Shown in pieces: positions 26,685 through 34,705 of a stretch of 64,000 nt of DNA. The DNA is from Laceyella sacchari (GTDB lineage: Bacteria; Bacillota; Bacilli; Thermoactinomycetales; Thermoactinomycetaceae), in NCBI RefSeq assembly GCF_004343255.1, contig NZ_SMDD01000001.1, positions 1,332,738-1,396,737 of the forward strand. The letters are read 5' to 3'. A program made the position numbers and the translations under genes. Under the pieces are notes generated by a model. The model saw only the letters and a program-made list of their open reading frames with translations, was not told where the DNA came from and made no database searches. Within the stretch, counting starts at the first letter, position 1; every line of letters begins with the position of its first letter.

Positions 26685-27067
26685 ACTTAATCAACCCTCA
26701 CTAATGCTTACATCATATATATCATGCATTCTAAATAACATTATATATAATTATCAATTTTCTATGAACTATCCCTCCGTTAGTATATACAAGGGCGTGT
26801 CAGGTAAACCCATTGGCTGTTAGAAGTAACAAATAACCTTTTCCCAATTAGCCAATGTGAAGCAATAAAAATATAATCTACACCTTAAGGCAACTATCAA
26901 CCTACCTAGCCAAACAGAAAGATAATACTTCTTCCTTTGGCTATGATCTATTTGGGCTAAAGCCTGCTGAAATGTTCAGCAGGCTTTTATTTCAAAGGAT
27001 GTCTAGTGGCCAGTAGCGGAAAAACCGTTACCCTCGCTTCTATCTGACAATGAAAGTGTCAGACACC
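26685..27067. other. Intergenic region with a strong hairpin
   Basis: No gene seen. A perfect 10-bp stem GCCTGCTGAA/TTCAGCAGGC (26962-26971 and 26975-26984) with a 3-base loop is followed by TTTTATTTC on the plus strand and CTTTAG on the minus. It probably ends transcription of the cell-wall-binding protein gene. GTGTCAGACAC (27056-27066) is a small palindrome at that gene's 3' end. Confidence 0.6.
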
Positions 27068-28822
27068 TTAAGGCGATAACATCTCTTTGATTTTCTTCTC
27101 AATCTCCAATGGTACGGATGCTTGTCCCCCACCCACATAGCCTCTGAGCAAGGAGTAGCGATTTTCGTTTAGGTATTGCTCCACTACTGGCGGCAATGCG
27201 GTCGTCGTGGTCAGCAAGATCGGAGAAGCACCGCCGTAGTAGACAAACGCGGCCAGCGGAGTGATAGATAATGCGTCAGAGAAGACATCTCCCCGGGCGA
27301 CCAGAAAGTGGTGTGGCTCCAATTTGAAGTATTTCGCCACATTGACAGCCACTTCGTAACGATCCTTGCCGCCGATTCGTGTCACTTTTCCGAATGCAGC
27401 CAACTGGGAAGCGACGTTATCGGACACAGAGCCGGGGCCCCCAACGATCACGAACTTGGTGTAGTTGGGATGATTCTTTAAAAAAGTGACCACCGAGGCC
27501 GGTAAACTCTGTGCTGTGGTCAACAATAAGGGCATGTTATGACGTCCCGACACTGCTGAGACCGACAAAGCATCGGCAAAGTCCTGACCACTGGCAATGA
27601 GGGCAGTATCTCCGGAGGAGTTAAATTTGCCGGCGATCTCAGTCGCCACTTCATAGCGGTCCTTGCCGTCAATCCGGCTCACTCCAATGGAGAGATCACG
27701 CAATTGTTTTTCAACATTGGTAGATACGGATGAGGTTCCCCCAACAATGACCGCTTGCTTCGGTTGGAGTTGACGAATGCGGTCTATCGTTTGTTGTGTT
27801 AATCCGGCAGAGGGGGTCAAAAAGAAGGAATATACTTTATTGGCCGCGTATGCCCCCGCTCCCAGCGCATCAGCAAATTGGGTGCCACTGGAGATAACGA
27901 TGGTGCGCCCGGTGGGATCAAATCCGTCGTGGACATTTTTTTCTAATGCTTTCACCATGGCTATATTGCTGTTGACAGCCACTTCGTAACGATCTTTGCC
28001 GCCGATTCGCTGAAACTCAGGAAACAAGGGATAATAATCGATGCTCAACATATTGCCGTTTGCATTATAGGCATAAAAGTAGACGCCACCATAAGACGCT
28101 TCTTCCTTACCAAGCCTGAATGAAAACTTGCCGGAAATGGTTATTTCCCCATCCTCCATATAGTGAACATATGCCTTGGTGGCATTCGTTTCGCCTGTGA
28201 AAGTGATGGAAGTGCTGCCGAGAGGTAACCTCTCTCGCTGTTCAGCAGGACTGGTGATGTTCAGCAACGGCAAGGTGGTATCCGGCCGTCCGGCGAATGT
28301 CAACCCACTGATGACAAAATGATATGGTTTATTGACATAATCATCACGGGGATCCTGATCATTCAAAAAATCTTCTTTAATAAACAACGCATATTTCCCG
28401 GCAGGGAGCGTGTCCCCGTCTTTATAGAAATTTGTTGGGCAATCTTCTTGTCCCTCTTCGCATTCTGACGAAATATAGTAATTCAAGCGCTCGAAACCGG
28501 TCTTAATGTCAAGGTTGATTGTTCCTTCGGTGACGGTCTGGAAGCGGTAGATATGAAGGATGCCTTCATTCACTTCTCCCTTGTATTCGACTGGGTCCGT
28601 ATAAGGTTCAGCGGTAGAAGGATCTGCAAGAGATTCTGCGCGCTGAATCATCATTCGGTCCAAGCTTTGTTTGAATTTTTGTTGTTGCGTCATCTCGGTC
28701 TCTGTGCGTGGCAGAGGGTTGGTCTGGGCAAAAGAGGGCGGAACAACCAGCAAACTTCCGACGGTTAAAGCTAAACCGGTGAGAAGGAAGATTTTTTTGG
28801 TTTGCCTCTTCATTCTCTCCAT
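27068..28822 (-). CDS. Secreted protein with three cell-wall-binding (CWB2) repeats
   Basis: 584 residues, ATG 28822 after AAAAGGAG. A Sec signal peptide (KKIFLLTGLALTVGSLLVVP, cleavage near SFAQ) is followed by about 240 residues without a clear family: an all-beta prepeptidase-like part (GILHIYRFQTVTEGTINLDI) and a bacterial Ig-like part (LLNITSPAEQRERLPLGSTS). Three CWB2 (PF04122) repeats of about 100 residues follow, each opened by RI(G/D)GKDRYEVA and containing 'VIVGG..SVS'. CWB2 triplets bind anionic wall polymers and fix proteins to the cell wall. The role of the N-terminal part is unknown. Confidence 0.9.
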   Translation of the reverse strand: MERMKRQTKKIFLLTGLALTVGSLLVVPPSFAQTNPLPRTETEMTQQQKFKQSLDRMMIQRAESLADPSTAEPYTDPVEYKGEVNEGILHIYRFQTVTEGTINLDIKTGFERLNYYISSECEEGQEDCPTNFYKDGDTLPAGKYALFIKEDFLNDQDPRDDYVNKPYHFVISGLTFAGRPDTTLPLLNITSPAEQRERLPLGSTSITFTGETNATKAYVHYMEDGEITISGKFSFRLGKEEASYGGVYFYAYNANGNMLSIDYYPLFPEFQRIGGKDRYEVAVNSNIAMVKALEKNVHDGFDPTGRTIVISSGTQFADALGAGAYAANKVYSFFLTPSAGLTQQTIDRIRQLQPKQAVIVGGTSSVSTNVEKQLRDLSIGVSRIDGKDRYEVATEIAGKFNSSGDTALIASGQDFADALSVSAVSGRHNMPLLLTTAQSLPASVVTFLKNHPNYTKFVIVGGPGSVSDNVASQLAAFGKVTRIGGKDRYEVAVNVAKYFKLEPHHFLVARGDVFSDALSITPLAAFVYYGGASPILLTTTTALPPVVEQYLNENRYSLLRGYVGGGQASVPLEIEKKIKEMLSP

Positions 28823-28974
28823 GTCATCTCCTTTTAAAAAGTTGATTTCATATAATTAATTCGTGAAATCAAGATATTTTTTGTCATGGTAGAGCTGGTA
28901 CCAAAGTTGCATTTCTACTTTTGTCTGTACATAATAGGATAAGAATATATGTTTGCATGGAAGGTGATTCACTG

Positions 28975-30021
28975 GTGAAGAAAATTTTGCACATGGATCT
29001 CGATGCGTTTTTCGCCAGTGTAGAACAGCTTGACCGCCCTGAATTGAGAGGAAAGCCAGTGATCGTCGGTGGTCTGGAGAAACGTGGAGTGGTGTCCACT
29101 TGCAGTTACGAAGCCCGGGCGTACGGGGTACGCTCGGCCATGCCGATGGCAATGGCCCGTAAGAAATGTCCGCAAGGCATCTTTTTGCCAGTACGGTACG
29201 AGCGGTACCGTGAAAAGTCGGCGGAGGTACGCCGAATCTATACCGCATATAGTGACCGCTATGAGACTGTGGGATTGGATGAAGCTTACTTAGATGTCTC
29301 CCATTATGACAATGCTGTTCCCATCGCCCGGGAAATCAAGCGGCGGATTCAGGAAGAGACCGGGCTAACCTGTAGTGTGGGTTTATCATATAATAAATCC
29401 TTGGCAAAAATCGCCAGTGATTTAAAAAAACCGGATGCGTTTGTAATCATCAGACCGGAACAAGCGTTAGAAATTCTAAAGAATTTGCCAGTCGGTACCC
29501 TTCACGGCATCGGCAAAAAATCTCAGGAGCGGCTGGCGAAAAAAGAGATCTTCACCATTTCCGACTTTTGGCAACTCTCCCTGGAGGAAGTGGTTCGGAT
29601 GTTTGGCAAGTTCGGCCATGCCTTGTATTATCGGGCACGAGGGCAGGATGACCGAGAAATTGTTATGGATCGGGCACCCAAGTCGCACAGTCGTGAAACC
29701 ACATTGCCTGAGAATTTGTTTGAGCGGGAGGATATCGCGGAAGTAGCCAGAGAGCTGTTAGCGGAAGTGCAACAAGAGATTATTGATGAAAAGGTGACCC
29801 CACAGACCTTGACCCTTAAAATCAAATATGCTGATTTCACGTTGCGCTCCAAACAGCGGACAACTGAGCCTGGCACCGATTGGGAGAAAGTATTGGAAGA
29901 ATTGCTTAACGCCTTTGATTATACAGCGGGTGTTCGGTTGGTTGGGGTGGGTTTTTCCAACTTCTTAGAATCGATGGTTGGAGGCTATGAACAATTGACA
30001 CTCCCCCTGGAGGAAGAGTAA
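28975..30021 (+). CDS. dinB: DNA polymerase IV (Y-family translesion polymerase)
   Basis: 348 residues from GTG 28975, with GAAGG upstream; ATG 28957 is a weaker choice because it overlaps the ribosome site. HMDLDAFFASVEQLDRPELR (first catalytic Asp and steric gate region), VVSTCSYEARAYGVRSAMPM, VGLDEAYLDVS (catalytic Asp/Glu), CSVGLSYNKSLAKIASDLKK, and the little-finger domain LLNAFDYTAGVRLVGVG are all in order. It copies past damaged bases with low fidelity. A C-terminal QLTLPLEEE could be the beta-clamp-binding tail. Confidence 0.96.
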   Translation: MKKILHMDLDAFFASVEQLDRPELRGKPVIVGGLEKRGVVSTCSYEARAYGVRSAMPMAMARKKCPQGIFLPVRYERYREKSAEVRRIYTAYSDRYETVGLDEAYLDVSHYDNAVPIAREIKRRIQEETGLTCSVGLSYNKSLAKIASDLKKPDAFVIIRPEQALEILKNLPVGTLHGIGKKSQERLAKKEIFTISDFWQLSLEEVVRMFGKFGHALYYRARGQDDREIVMDRAPKSHSRETTLPENLFEREDIAEVARELLAEVQQEIIDEKVTPQTLTLKIKYADFTLRSKQRTTEPGTDWEKVLEELLNAFDYTAGVRLVGVGFSNFLESMVGGYEQLTLPLEEE

Positions 30022-30038
30022 ACGGGTGTATGGCATCG

Positions 30039-30090
30039 AAAGCCGGCAAAGGCGGCCTTATCTGTAGAAGGCCGCCTTTGCCGGCTTTTT
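30039..30090. terminator. Very strong bidirectional terminator
   Basis: AAAGCCGGCAAAGGCGGCCTT and its reverse complement form a 21-bp stem with an 8-base loop, followed by TTTTT on the plus strand; the minus side also ends in U-rich sequence. It serves dinB and possibly the convergent gene at 30095. Confidence 0.92.
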
Positions 30091-30094
30091 ATTG

Positions 30095-30430
30095 TTACCG
30101 GTCGGACACATAAATGCAATAGGTGATCCATTTCCCACCGTCATTCGCTTCAATCACTGCTTCGCCCTCTTTCAATCCAGTAACTCTCAACCGTGGGTAA
30201 GAATATTGAAACCAAGTTTCAATCACGCCATCACTTTCACCAAAGTGAACAATAAATTGATCGCCATACAAATAAAGATAGGAGCCAATATCCAAAAACT
30301 TCCTTTTATCACAACTTTGAATGACAGCGTCACTCTCTTTCACGGCAGCGTGCGCGACGTTGCCACTGACGAGCAAGGGTGCCGCCAGCAGAGTGAATGC
30401 GGTTAACCATGCAACAACAGTCTTTTTCAT
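30095..30430 (-). CDS. Small secreted protein, unknown function
   Basis: 111 residues, ATG 30430 after GGAGGG. Sec signal peptide (TVVAWLTAFTLLAAPLLVSG, cleavage after AHA). The mature 80 residues are mostly beta (SYLYLYGDQFIVHFGESDGV, LRVTGLKEGEAVIEANDGGK) and resemble one Ig-like (Big-type) domain with the 'VTGLKEGEAVIxA' turn. Two cysteines could form a disulfide. Family not recognised. Confidence 0.75.
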   Translation of the reverse strand: MKKTVVAWLTAFTLLAAPLLVSGNVAHAAVKESDAVIQSCDKRKFLDIGSYLYLYGDQFIVHFGESDGVIETWFQYSYPRLRVTGLKEGEAVIEANDGGKWITYCIYVSDR

Positions 30431-30776
30431 ACGTGTTCCCTCCAGATGTTTAATTTTTTGTTATTGCAGTAATATTATAACATCTAATTATTATAATTTG
30501 TTGTATTATAAATTTCCAAAATGAAGCGATGGTTTCAAAGTGGTTGGTACACCGCAAATGAACACGATTGAATAGATGAAAAATGATAATAAAGTAGCAA
30601 TTAAACGGTGATAAGAGGATGAAATGTACGAGATGTTTAAATAGCTTTGGCCATTTATTGGCTCATGCTGCCAATCTGCCTATATATCCTGTTCTATCCG
30701 GCGGTACATACATAGTAGCCGTCTGTAATACATCGACAGACGGCTCTCTTAAGATAATACTTTTTACTTTTGAACA
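30431..30776. other. AT-rich intergenic region
   Basis: No gene. It carries the minus-strand promoter of the small secreted protein (TATAAT-like boxes about 30475-30500) and a hairpin AGCCGTCTGT/ACAGACGGCT (30717-30726 and 30736-30745) that may end the gene at 30777. Confidence 0.5.
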
Positions 30777-31226
30777 TCAATCAACCCTTGGTTCTCCATA
30801 AAGCGCCTTTTTTTTCATTAGTGAATCATAGATAAATTCACCAGTATGTCGATCTATACTAGCAATAATCAACGATAATGGAGAGGTATTCGGAATACTT
30901 CCTGAAAAGCGGATGATAGGCAGGTAATCAAAGACATACTGAGGATCACCGCGTACGATCTCCCATTTTCCTTGTAGATGTACCCTGAATACTTCTCCAA
31001 CATAGCGTAACAAAGCATCTAAAATCATTTTTTCCCGATCATCCAGTATGGCATCCATTGACGGATAATGATCCAATATCCAACCCTCTAAGCGTAGTAA
31101 CGATTCCGGCGAATAATCCAGATCAAGATGGTGGAGTGACTTTTCTATCTTCTCCAACTCATCTGGAAGTAGCATTAGCCATTCTTCAAACCAATCCTCG
31201 TTGTAATCATTTATTTTTGCTACCAA
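30777..31226 (-). CDS. Uncharacterised soluble protein
   Basis: 149 residues from TTG 31226 with GGAGG 7 bases upstream. The first half is helical and acidic (EEWLMLLPDELEKIEKSLHH, LLRLEGWILDHYPSMDAILD); the second half is mixed (VGEVFRVHLQGKWEIVRGDP, IIRFSGSIPNTSPLSLIIAS, DRHTGEFIYDSL). The size and the 'W-x-I-x-x-G-D-P' core remind me of immunity-like proteins, but I do not recognise the family. No toxin gene is adjacent. Confidence 0.7.
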   Translation of the reverse strand: MVAKINDYNEDWFEEWLMLLPDELEKIEKSLHHLDLDYSPESLLRLEGWILDHYPSMDAILDDREKMILDALLRYVGEVFRVHLQGKWEIVRGDPQYVFDYLPIIRFSGSIPNTSPLSLIIASIDRHTGEFIYDSLMKKKALYGEPRVD

Positions 31227-31352
31227 CCGAACACCTCCATCACATCACTAGCATACAGGGGCATCGCTCTCCAAAAGTCTCTCTTTAACTATTTTCAATA
31301 CCAATCGTGCTAAACTCTCTAATAAATAAACAAGTTAAAAAGGAGAATGATA

Positions 31353-31676
31353 ATGCCTACATATAACAAATTAGTCCGTGATTTAATCCCACAAGTGAAC
31401 GAACAAGCAGGGAAAAAGTGCAACACAAGAATCCTGGATAATCAGGAATACATCGTTGAATTACACAAAAAATTGGGTGAAGAGGTAAGCGAATACCTGC
31501 ATAGTCAATCCAACCAAGAAGCGTTGGAAGAGTTGGCCGACATTTTGGAGTTGATACATGCGTTGACAACATATCATGGTTACACTCTTCACGATTTGGA
31601 AAGCCTGCGTCAGAAGAAATTCGAGCAACGTGGCGGATTTAAGGAAAAAATCTTTCTTATCGATGTTGAAGATTAG
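31353..31676 (+). CDS. MazG-like nucleoside triphosphate pyrophosphohydrolase
   Basis: 107 residues from ATG 31353 (AAGGAG 7 bases upstream, favouring this over ATG 31347). YNKLVRDLIPQV at the start and the helical metal-binding core HKKLGEEVSEYLHS ... EALEELADILELIHAL with E-E-x-x-E and E-x-x-D motifs are typical of the short MazG/phosphoribosyl-ATP-pyrophosphohydrolase-like house-cleaning enzymes. They remove non-canonical nucleotides. Its 3' end overlaps the convergent HD-domain gene by 20 bases. Confidence 0.85.
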   Translation: MPTYNKLVRDLIPQVNEQAGKKCNTRILDNQEYIVELHKKLGEEVSEYLHSQSNQEALEELADILELIHALTTYHGYTLHDLESLRQKKFEQRGGFKEKIFLIDVED

Positions 31677-32331
31677 ACTGCTGGTTATTCCATCCAGCAG
31701 CTTTATTTTTCACCAGCAATTGCTCCGCCCGCTCGATCGTCTGTCTAAAGCCCTCCAGATTTCCAATCATAAACCGTCTAACCTCATGCTCCGCCCCATA
31801 TCGCGTGACAATGTCGTCAATCCGCTCTTTCACAGAAATCTTTTTCCCCACTGGCGATGTATGCAAATCACAATAAGTAATCAAGTCGATAAACAACTGA
31901 TCGGTTTCATCCAACCATTGCGCGTTGTAAGCATAAATCGAAACCAGATCCGGTCTTGTCTTTTTCACGCTTTCATATGCTCCCGAGTGAAATAAGACCG
32001 CCGCAATCACTGATTTAGGAAAGCCGCATTGTTGTACAAAAAACGCTCCATCAAGGGGATGATAGTCATATTGATTTAGCTTGTCGCTGTACCCAATATC
32101 ATGCAAAAAAGCCGTTTGCAAAAGCAGCTCCTTTGTTTCTTCTTCCATCTCTATTTGTGCCAATACTTCCTTCATCCGCTCCACAACACCAAGAATATGC
32201 CTATAGCGATGACGATCTGGCGGAATATATTTACTTAACTCCTTCTCATCCATCACAACTCGCCCCACCCCTTGGAATTGCTCCAACAAAAGGACATCTG
32301 ACAATTGCTGAAGATTGCGATCATTGCGCAT
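31657..32331 (-). CDS. HD-domain phosphohydrolase
   Basis: 224 residues, ATG 32331 after GAGGGG. Metal-binding HD signature: HRYRHILGVVERM (first His), LQTAFLHDIGYSD (His-Asp), YHPLDGAFFVQQCG and AVLFHSGAYE. This pattern is typical of small HD hydrolases acting on nucleotides or other phosphoesters. Substrate unknown. It converges on and overlaps the MazG-like gene, whose terminator hairpin lies inside this gene's last codons. Confidence 0.86.
   Translation of the reverse strand: MRNDRNLQQLSDVLLLEQFQGVGRVVMDEKELSKYIPPDRHRYRHILGVVERMKEVLAQIEMEEETKELLLQTAFLHDIGYSDKLNQYDYHPLDGAFFVQQCGFPKSVIAAVLFHSGAYESVKKTRPDLVSIYAYNAQWLDETDQLFIDLITYCDLHTSPVGKKISVKERIDDIVTRYGAEHEVRRFMIGNLEGFRQTIERAEQLLVKNKAAGWNNQQSNLQHR
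31678..31711 (+). terminator. Terminator of the MazG-like gene, inside the opposite gene
   Basis: CTGCTGG (31679-31685) pairs with CCAGCAG (31694-31700), followed by CTTTATTTTTC on the plus strand. It is embedded in the 3' coding end of the HD gene. Confidence 0.75.
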
Positions 32332-32462
32332 GAGATCCCCTCTTCCTTAAAATAATAAGTACCGTGCTTAAGGTGTGTCTGGCAAATCGAGTGGTGGCGA
32401 AGAAGCGGCGGCAACCTTTGACACACCCTGACCTCATCCGTATCAACCAGCTACTGTATGGA

Positions 32463-32765
32463 TCATGGCTGATTGATAAAATAACGCTTCCAATCACACC
32501 GGAAATCATAAATAAGCAACTTAACAATATACTTTATACCACCTTTTATTTTTTTGGTTATAACATCAATAAAGATTGATGTCATTACTCCAAACCCAAA
32601 AATACCAATAAAAGAAACATAACCTGCAATGGTTAGAAAAAACAAAAATTCACCTGTCGTAGATTCAATGATTACATACAAATAGACGAATAAAAGCAAA
32701 ATCCATGTAAACAAAGCACTTAATAACTTTCGATATATTTTACTGTTGGTTAATGAAAACTGCAT
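32463..32765 (-). CDS. Small membrane protein
   Basis: 100 residues, ATG 32765 after AGAAGGG. Two or three hydrophobic helices (LSALFTWILLLFVYLYVIIE, FLFFLTIAGYVSFIGIFGFG, VMTSIFIDVI) and a basic cytosolic end. The make-up resembles the UPF0715 small membrane proteins of Bacillus, though I am not sure of that match. AT-rich relative to neighbours. Confidence 0.65.
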   Translation of the reverse strand: MQFSLTNSKIYRKLLSALFTWILLLFVYLYVIIESTTGEFLFFLTIAGYVSFIGIFGFGVMTSIFIDVITKKIKGGIKYIVKLLIYDFRCDWKRYFINQP

Positions 32766-32924
32766 TCAAATCCCTTCTTTTCAAAAAAAACAACTATGCG
32801 GCTTTTATTTAATTTTTAATAATTAATGCAATTATAACGTATCACAAAAGATGGTTCTGTACTATACCGTCTATCCAGCCAACTTCAATGAACGGGATCG
32901 ACACCCCACAGCAAATAATCGCAC

Positions 32925-32976
32925 TTGCGCGAAAATAAAATGCATCATATAATTAGTTAGTCAGATAACTAACTAA
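32925..32976 (+). promoter_or_regulatory. SigA promoter with palindromic TetR operator
   Basis: -35 TTGCGC (32925-32930) and -10 TATAAT (32948-32953) are 17 bases apart. The perfect inverted repeat TTAGTTAG/CTAACTAA (32953-32960 and 32969-32976) covers the -10 end and start site, just before the TetR gene. Binding there would block transcription, so autorepression is likely. Confidence 0.85.
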
Positions 32977-32991
32977 GGGGGGGACATTCTC

Positions 32992-33579
32992 GTGGCCAAA
33001 CCCAATGGCATATCAAAGCAGGAACTCATCTCCTCAGCCATGCGTTGCATTGCCGAAAACGGCATCGGCAAATTGTCGCTCAAGGCAGTAGCCGAAGGCG
33101 CCGGCGTTACGCAAGGGACCGTGTATTACCATTTCAAGAGCAAGGAGCAATTGTTGTTTCAAATTGTCAAAGAAATATGTGAATCTTCATGGAACGAGCT
33201 CGTCAACACGGAACATTTTGATCTTAAACAAGCAGTAGCACAAGCACTTCATACGGCCCGAAGCAGATGCGATTATGAATCATTCTATCATCAAGTGCTC
33301 TTATCGCTCGTCGTCACCAGTTTTCATCACCCAACCATGCGTGAACAACTGGGGGCGTTATTTCAGAAGGAGAACGATTATCTGGCACAATTACTTGAGC
33401 GGCTGGGAGCCGAATTTCTCCCCCCAGAGATGTCACCGCAAACCGCAGGTATTTTATTCAATGCGCTGATTGACGGATTGGCTCTGCAAGCGTTGTTAAA
33501 TCGAAATTTTCCTGCTGATCTTGTTTACAGTGAGTTGGAGTCTTTGTTAACGAAGAGAATCAAAAAGAATGAAAAATGA
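32992..33579 (+). CDS. TetR/AcrR-family repressor
   Basis: 195 residues from GTG 32992 after a long AAGGGGGGG. The helix-turn-helix ISSAMRCIAENGIGKLSLKA, EGAGVTQGTVYYHFKSKEQL is textbook TetR. The C-terminal ligand domain is helical and diverged. It is the first gene of a two-gene unit with the DUF5367 membrane protein and should repress the palindrome at 32953-32976 until a ligand binds. Confidence 0.93.
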   Translation: MAKPNGISKQELISSAMRCIAENGIGKLSLKAVAEGAGVTQGTVYYHFKSKEQLLFQIVKEICESSWNELVNTEHFDLKQAVAQALHTARSRCDYESFYHQVLLSLVVTSFHHPTMREQLGALFQKENDYLAQLLERLGAEFLPPEMSPQTAGILFNALIDGLALQALLNRNFPADLVYSELESLLTKRIKKNEK

Positions 33580-33589
33580 GGTGAGTTTG

Positions 33590-33961
33590 ATGGTGTATTT
33601 TCCATTATTCGGCACTTCGCTATGGCTCATCGCCACGTTGATCTTCCGGGCGTTCGGTACCAATCTGCTTGATGTGGAACATCCGCTTGTCCTTGTCGCT
33701 CTGTTCGTTGCCGTGCCCATCATGGCGATTCCGCTCTTGCCGGCGCTCAAGCGCATCCCTGTGAACATGCGGCTGCACAGTACAGTGTTAATCGCTCTTC
33801 CCGGGATGTTGCTTGACATTTTCAGCTTAATCTTTCACGAGAGCGTATTTCCCGCGCTTCACCCTCAGCAAGTCACCTTGCTAGCCGCATGGTTACTGTG
33901 GGCATATGGAATCATCATCAGTTGTGGTTTCATCAAAAAACAAGTCACCCCAAAAAGTTGA
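33590..33961 (+). CDS. DUF5367-like membrane protein
   Basis: About 123 residues. ATG 33590 has GAGGTG 8 bases upstream and lies 10 bases after the TetR stop; an ATG at 33569 overlaps that gene. Four hydrophobic helices (FPLFGTSLWLIATLIFRAFG, LVLVALFVAVPIMAIPLLPA, LIALPGMLLDIFSLIF, LLAAWLLWAYGIIISCGFI). DUF5367 genes commonly follow TetR genes, suggesting an efflux or membrane-stress role, which is unproven. Confidence 0.82.
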   Translation: MVYFPLFGTSLWLIATLIFRAFGTNLLDVEHPLVLVALFVAVPIMAIPLLPALKRIPVNMRLHSTVLIALPGMLLDIFSLIFHESVFPALHPQQVTLLAAWLLWAYGIIISCGFIKKQVTPKS

Positions 33962-33998
33962 CTTAAGCGTTGATAAAATGCCCCTTTAAACCTAATGC

Positions 33999-34033
33999 AA
34001 AGAGCCGGACTGTTGATGTACCGGCTCTTTTCT
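33999..34033. terminator. Bidirectional terminator
   Basis: AAAGAGCCGG (33999-34008) pairs with CCGGCTCTTT (34021-34030), followed by TCT. It lies between the DUF5367 gene and the convergent response regulator gene. Confidence 0.85.
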
Positions 34034-34048
34034 ATCTCCGATGGTCTG

Positions 34049-34705
34049 TCAAACAAAATCAAGCAACCCTTTTTTCAGAGCATAGCGAACCAATTCTGGC
34101 CGCGTTTTCAAATGTAGTTTTTCCATGATGTTAGCTTTGTGCGATTCGATCGTTTTAACAGATAAGACCAGTTTCTCAGCGATTTCTTTGTTCGTGTATC
34201 CCTGGGCGATCAAACTCAACACTTCTTGCTCCCTCTGCGTCAAAATATGATAATCATCCAGCTGTTCCCCTATTTGCACACGGTTAAGAAATTCTTGTAT
34301 CAACATCTTGGTGGCTGAAGGGTATAAGTAGGCCTCCCCTTGGGAAACCGTTTGTATGGCCCGGATCAACTCCATATCTTCGGCATTTTTCAATATGTAT
34401 CCAGAAGCGCCCGCGTGCAATACCCGAAACAAGTATTCTTCGTCATCGTGCATGGTGAGAATCAGTACATTGATCTCCGGAGCCGCTTCTTTCAGTTTTT
34501 TGGTGGCCGTCAATCCGTTCTCTCCGGGAGGCATGCTTAAATCCATCAAAACGATGTCCGGCTGAAGTTCTAAAGACAGATCCACTGCTTCTTTGCCATC
34601 GATCGCTGCCCCAACCACTTCCATGTCGGGCTGAGAATTGATAAGCAATGTCAGCCCTGAACGGACAATGGCATGATCATCCGCGATGAGTACCCTCGTC
34701 GGCAT
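34049..34705 (-). CDS. nreC: NarL/LuxR-type response regulator (NreC-like)
   Basis: 218 residues, ATG 34705 with GGGGGAG upstream. Receiver domain: IADDHAIVRSGL, phospho-acceptor Asp about 55 in IVLMDLSMP, LTMHDDEEYLFRVLHAGASG and K in GYILKNA. C-terminal LuxR helix-turn-helix: LTQREQEVLSLIAQGYTNKE, IAEKLVLSVKTIESHKANIM. The start overlaps the kinase gene by 29 bases, so the pair is coupled. NreC activates nitrate/nitrite respiration genes in staphylococci when oxygen is low; none of those targets is in this window. Confidence 0.9.
   Translation of the reverse strand: MPTRVLIADDHAIVRSGLTLLINSQPDMEVVGAAIDGKEAVDLSLELQPDIVLMDLSMPPGENGLTATKKLKEAAPEINVLILTMHDDEEYLFRVLHAGASGYILKNAEDMELIRAIQTVSQGEAYLYPSATKMLIQEFLNRVQIGEQLDDYHILTQREQEVLSLIAQGYTNKEIAEKLVLSVKTIESHKANIMEKLHLKTRPELVRYALKKGLLDFV

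Noticed and set aside
26794-32386. Two similar 15-base strings at 26794-26808 and 32372-32386 (GG[C/T]GTGTC[A/T]GG[C/T]AAA) near small dyads
   Set aside because: Considered as ends of an insertion sequence, but there is no transposase, no target duplication and the match is only 12 of 15 bases.
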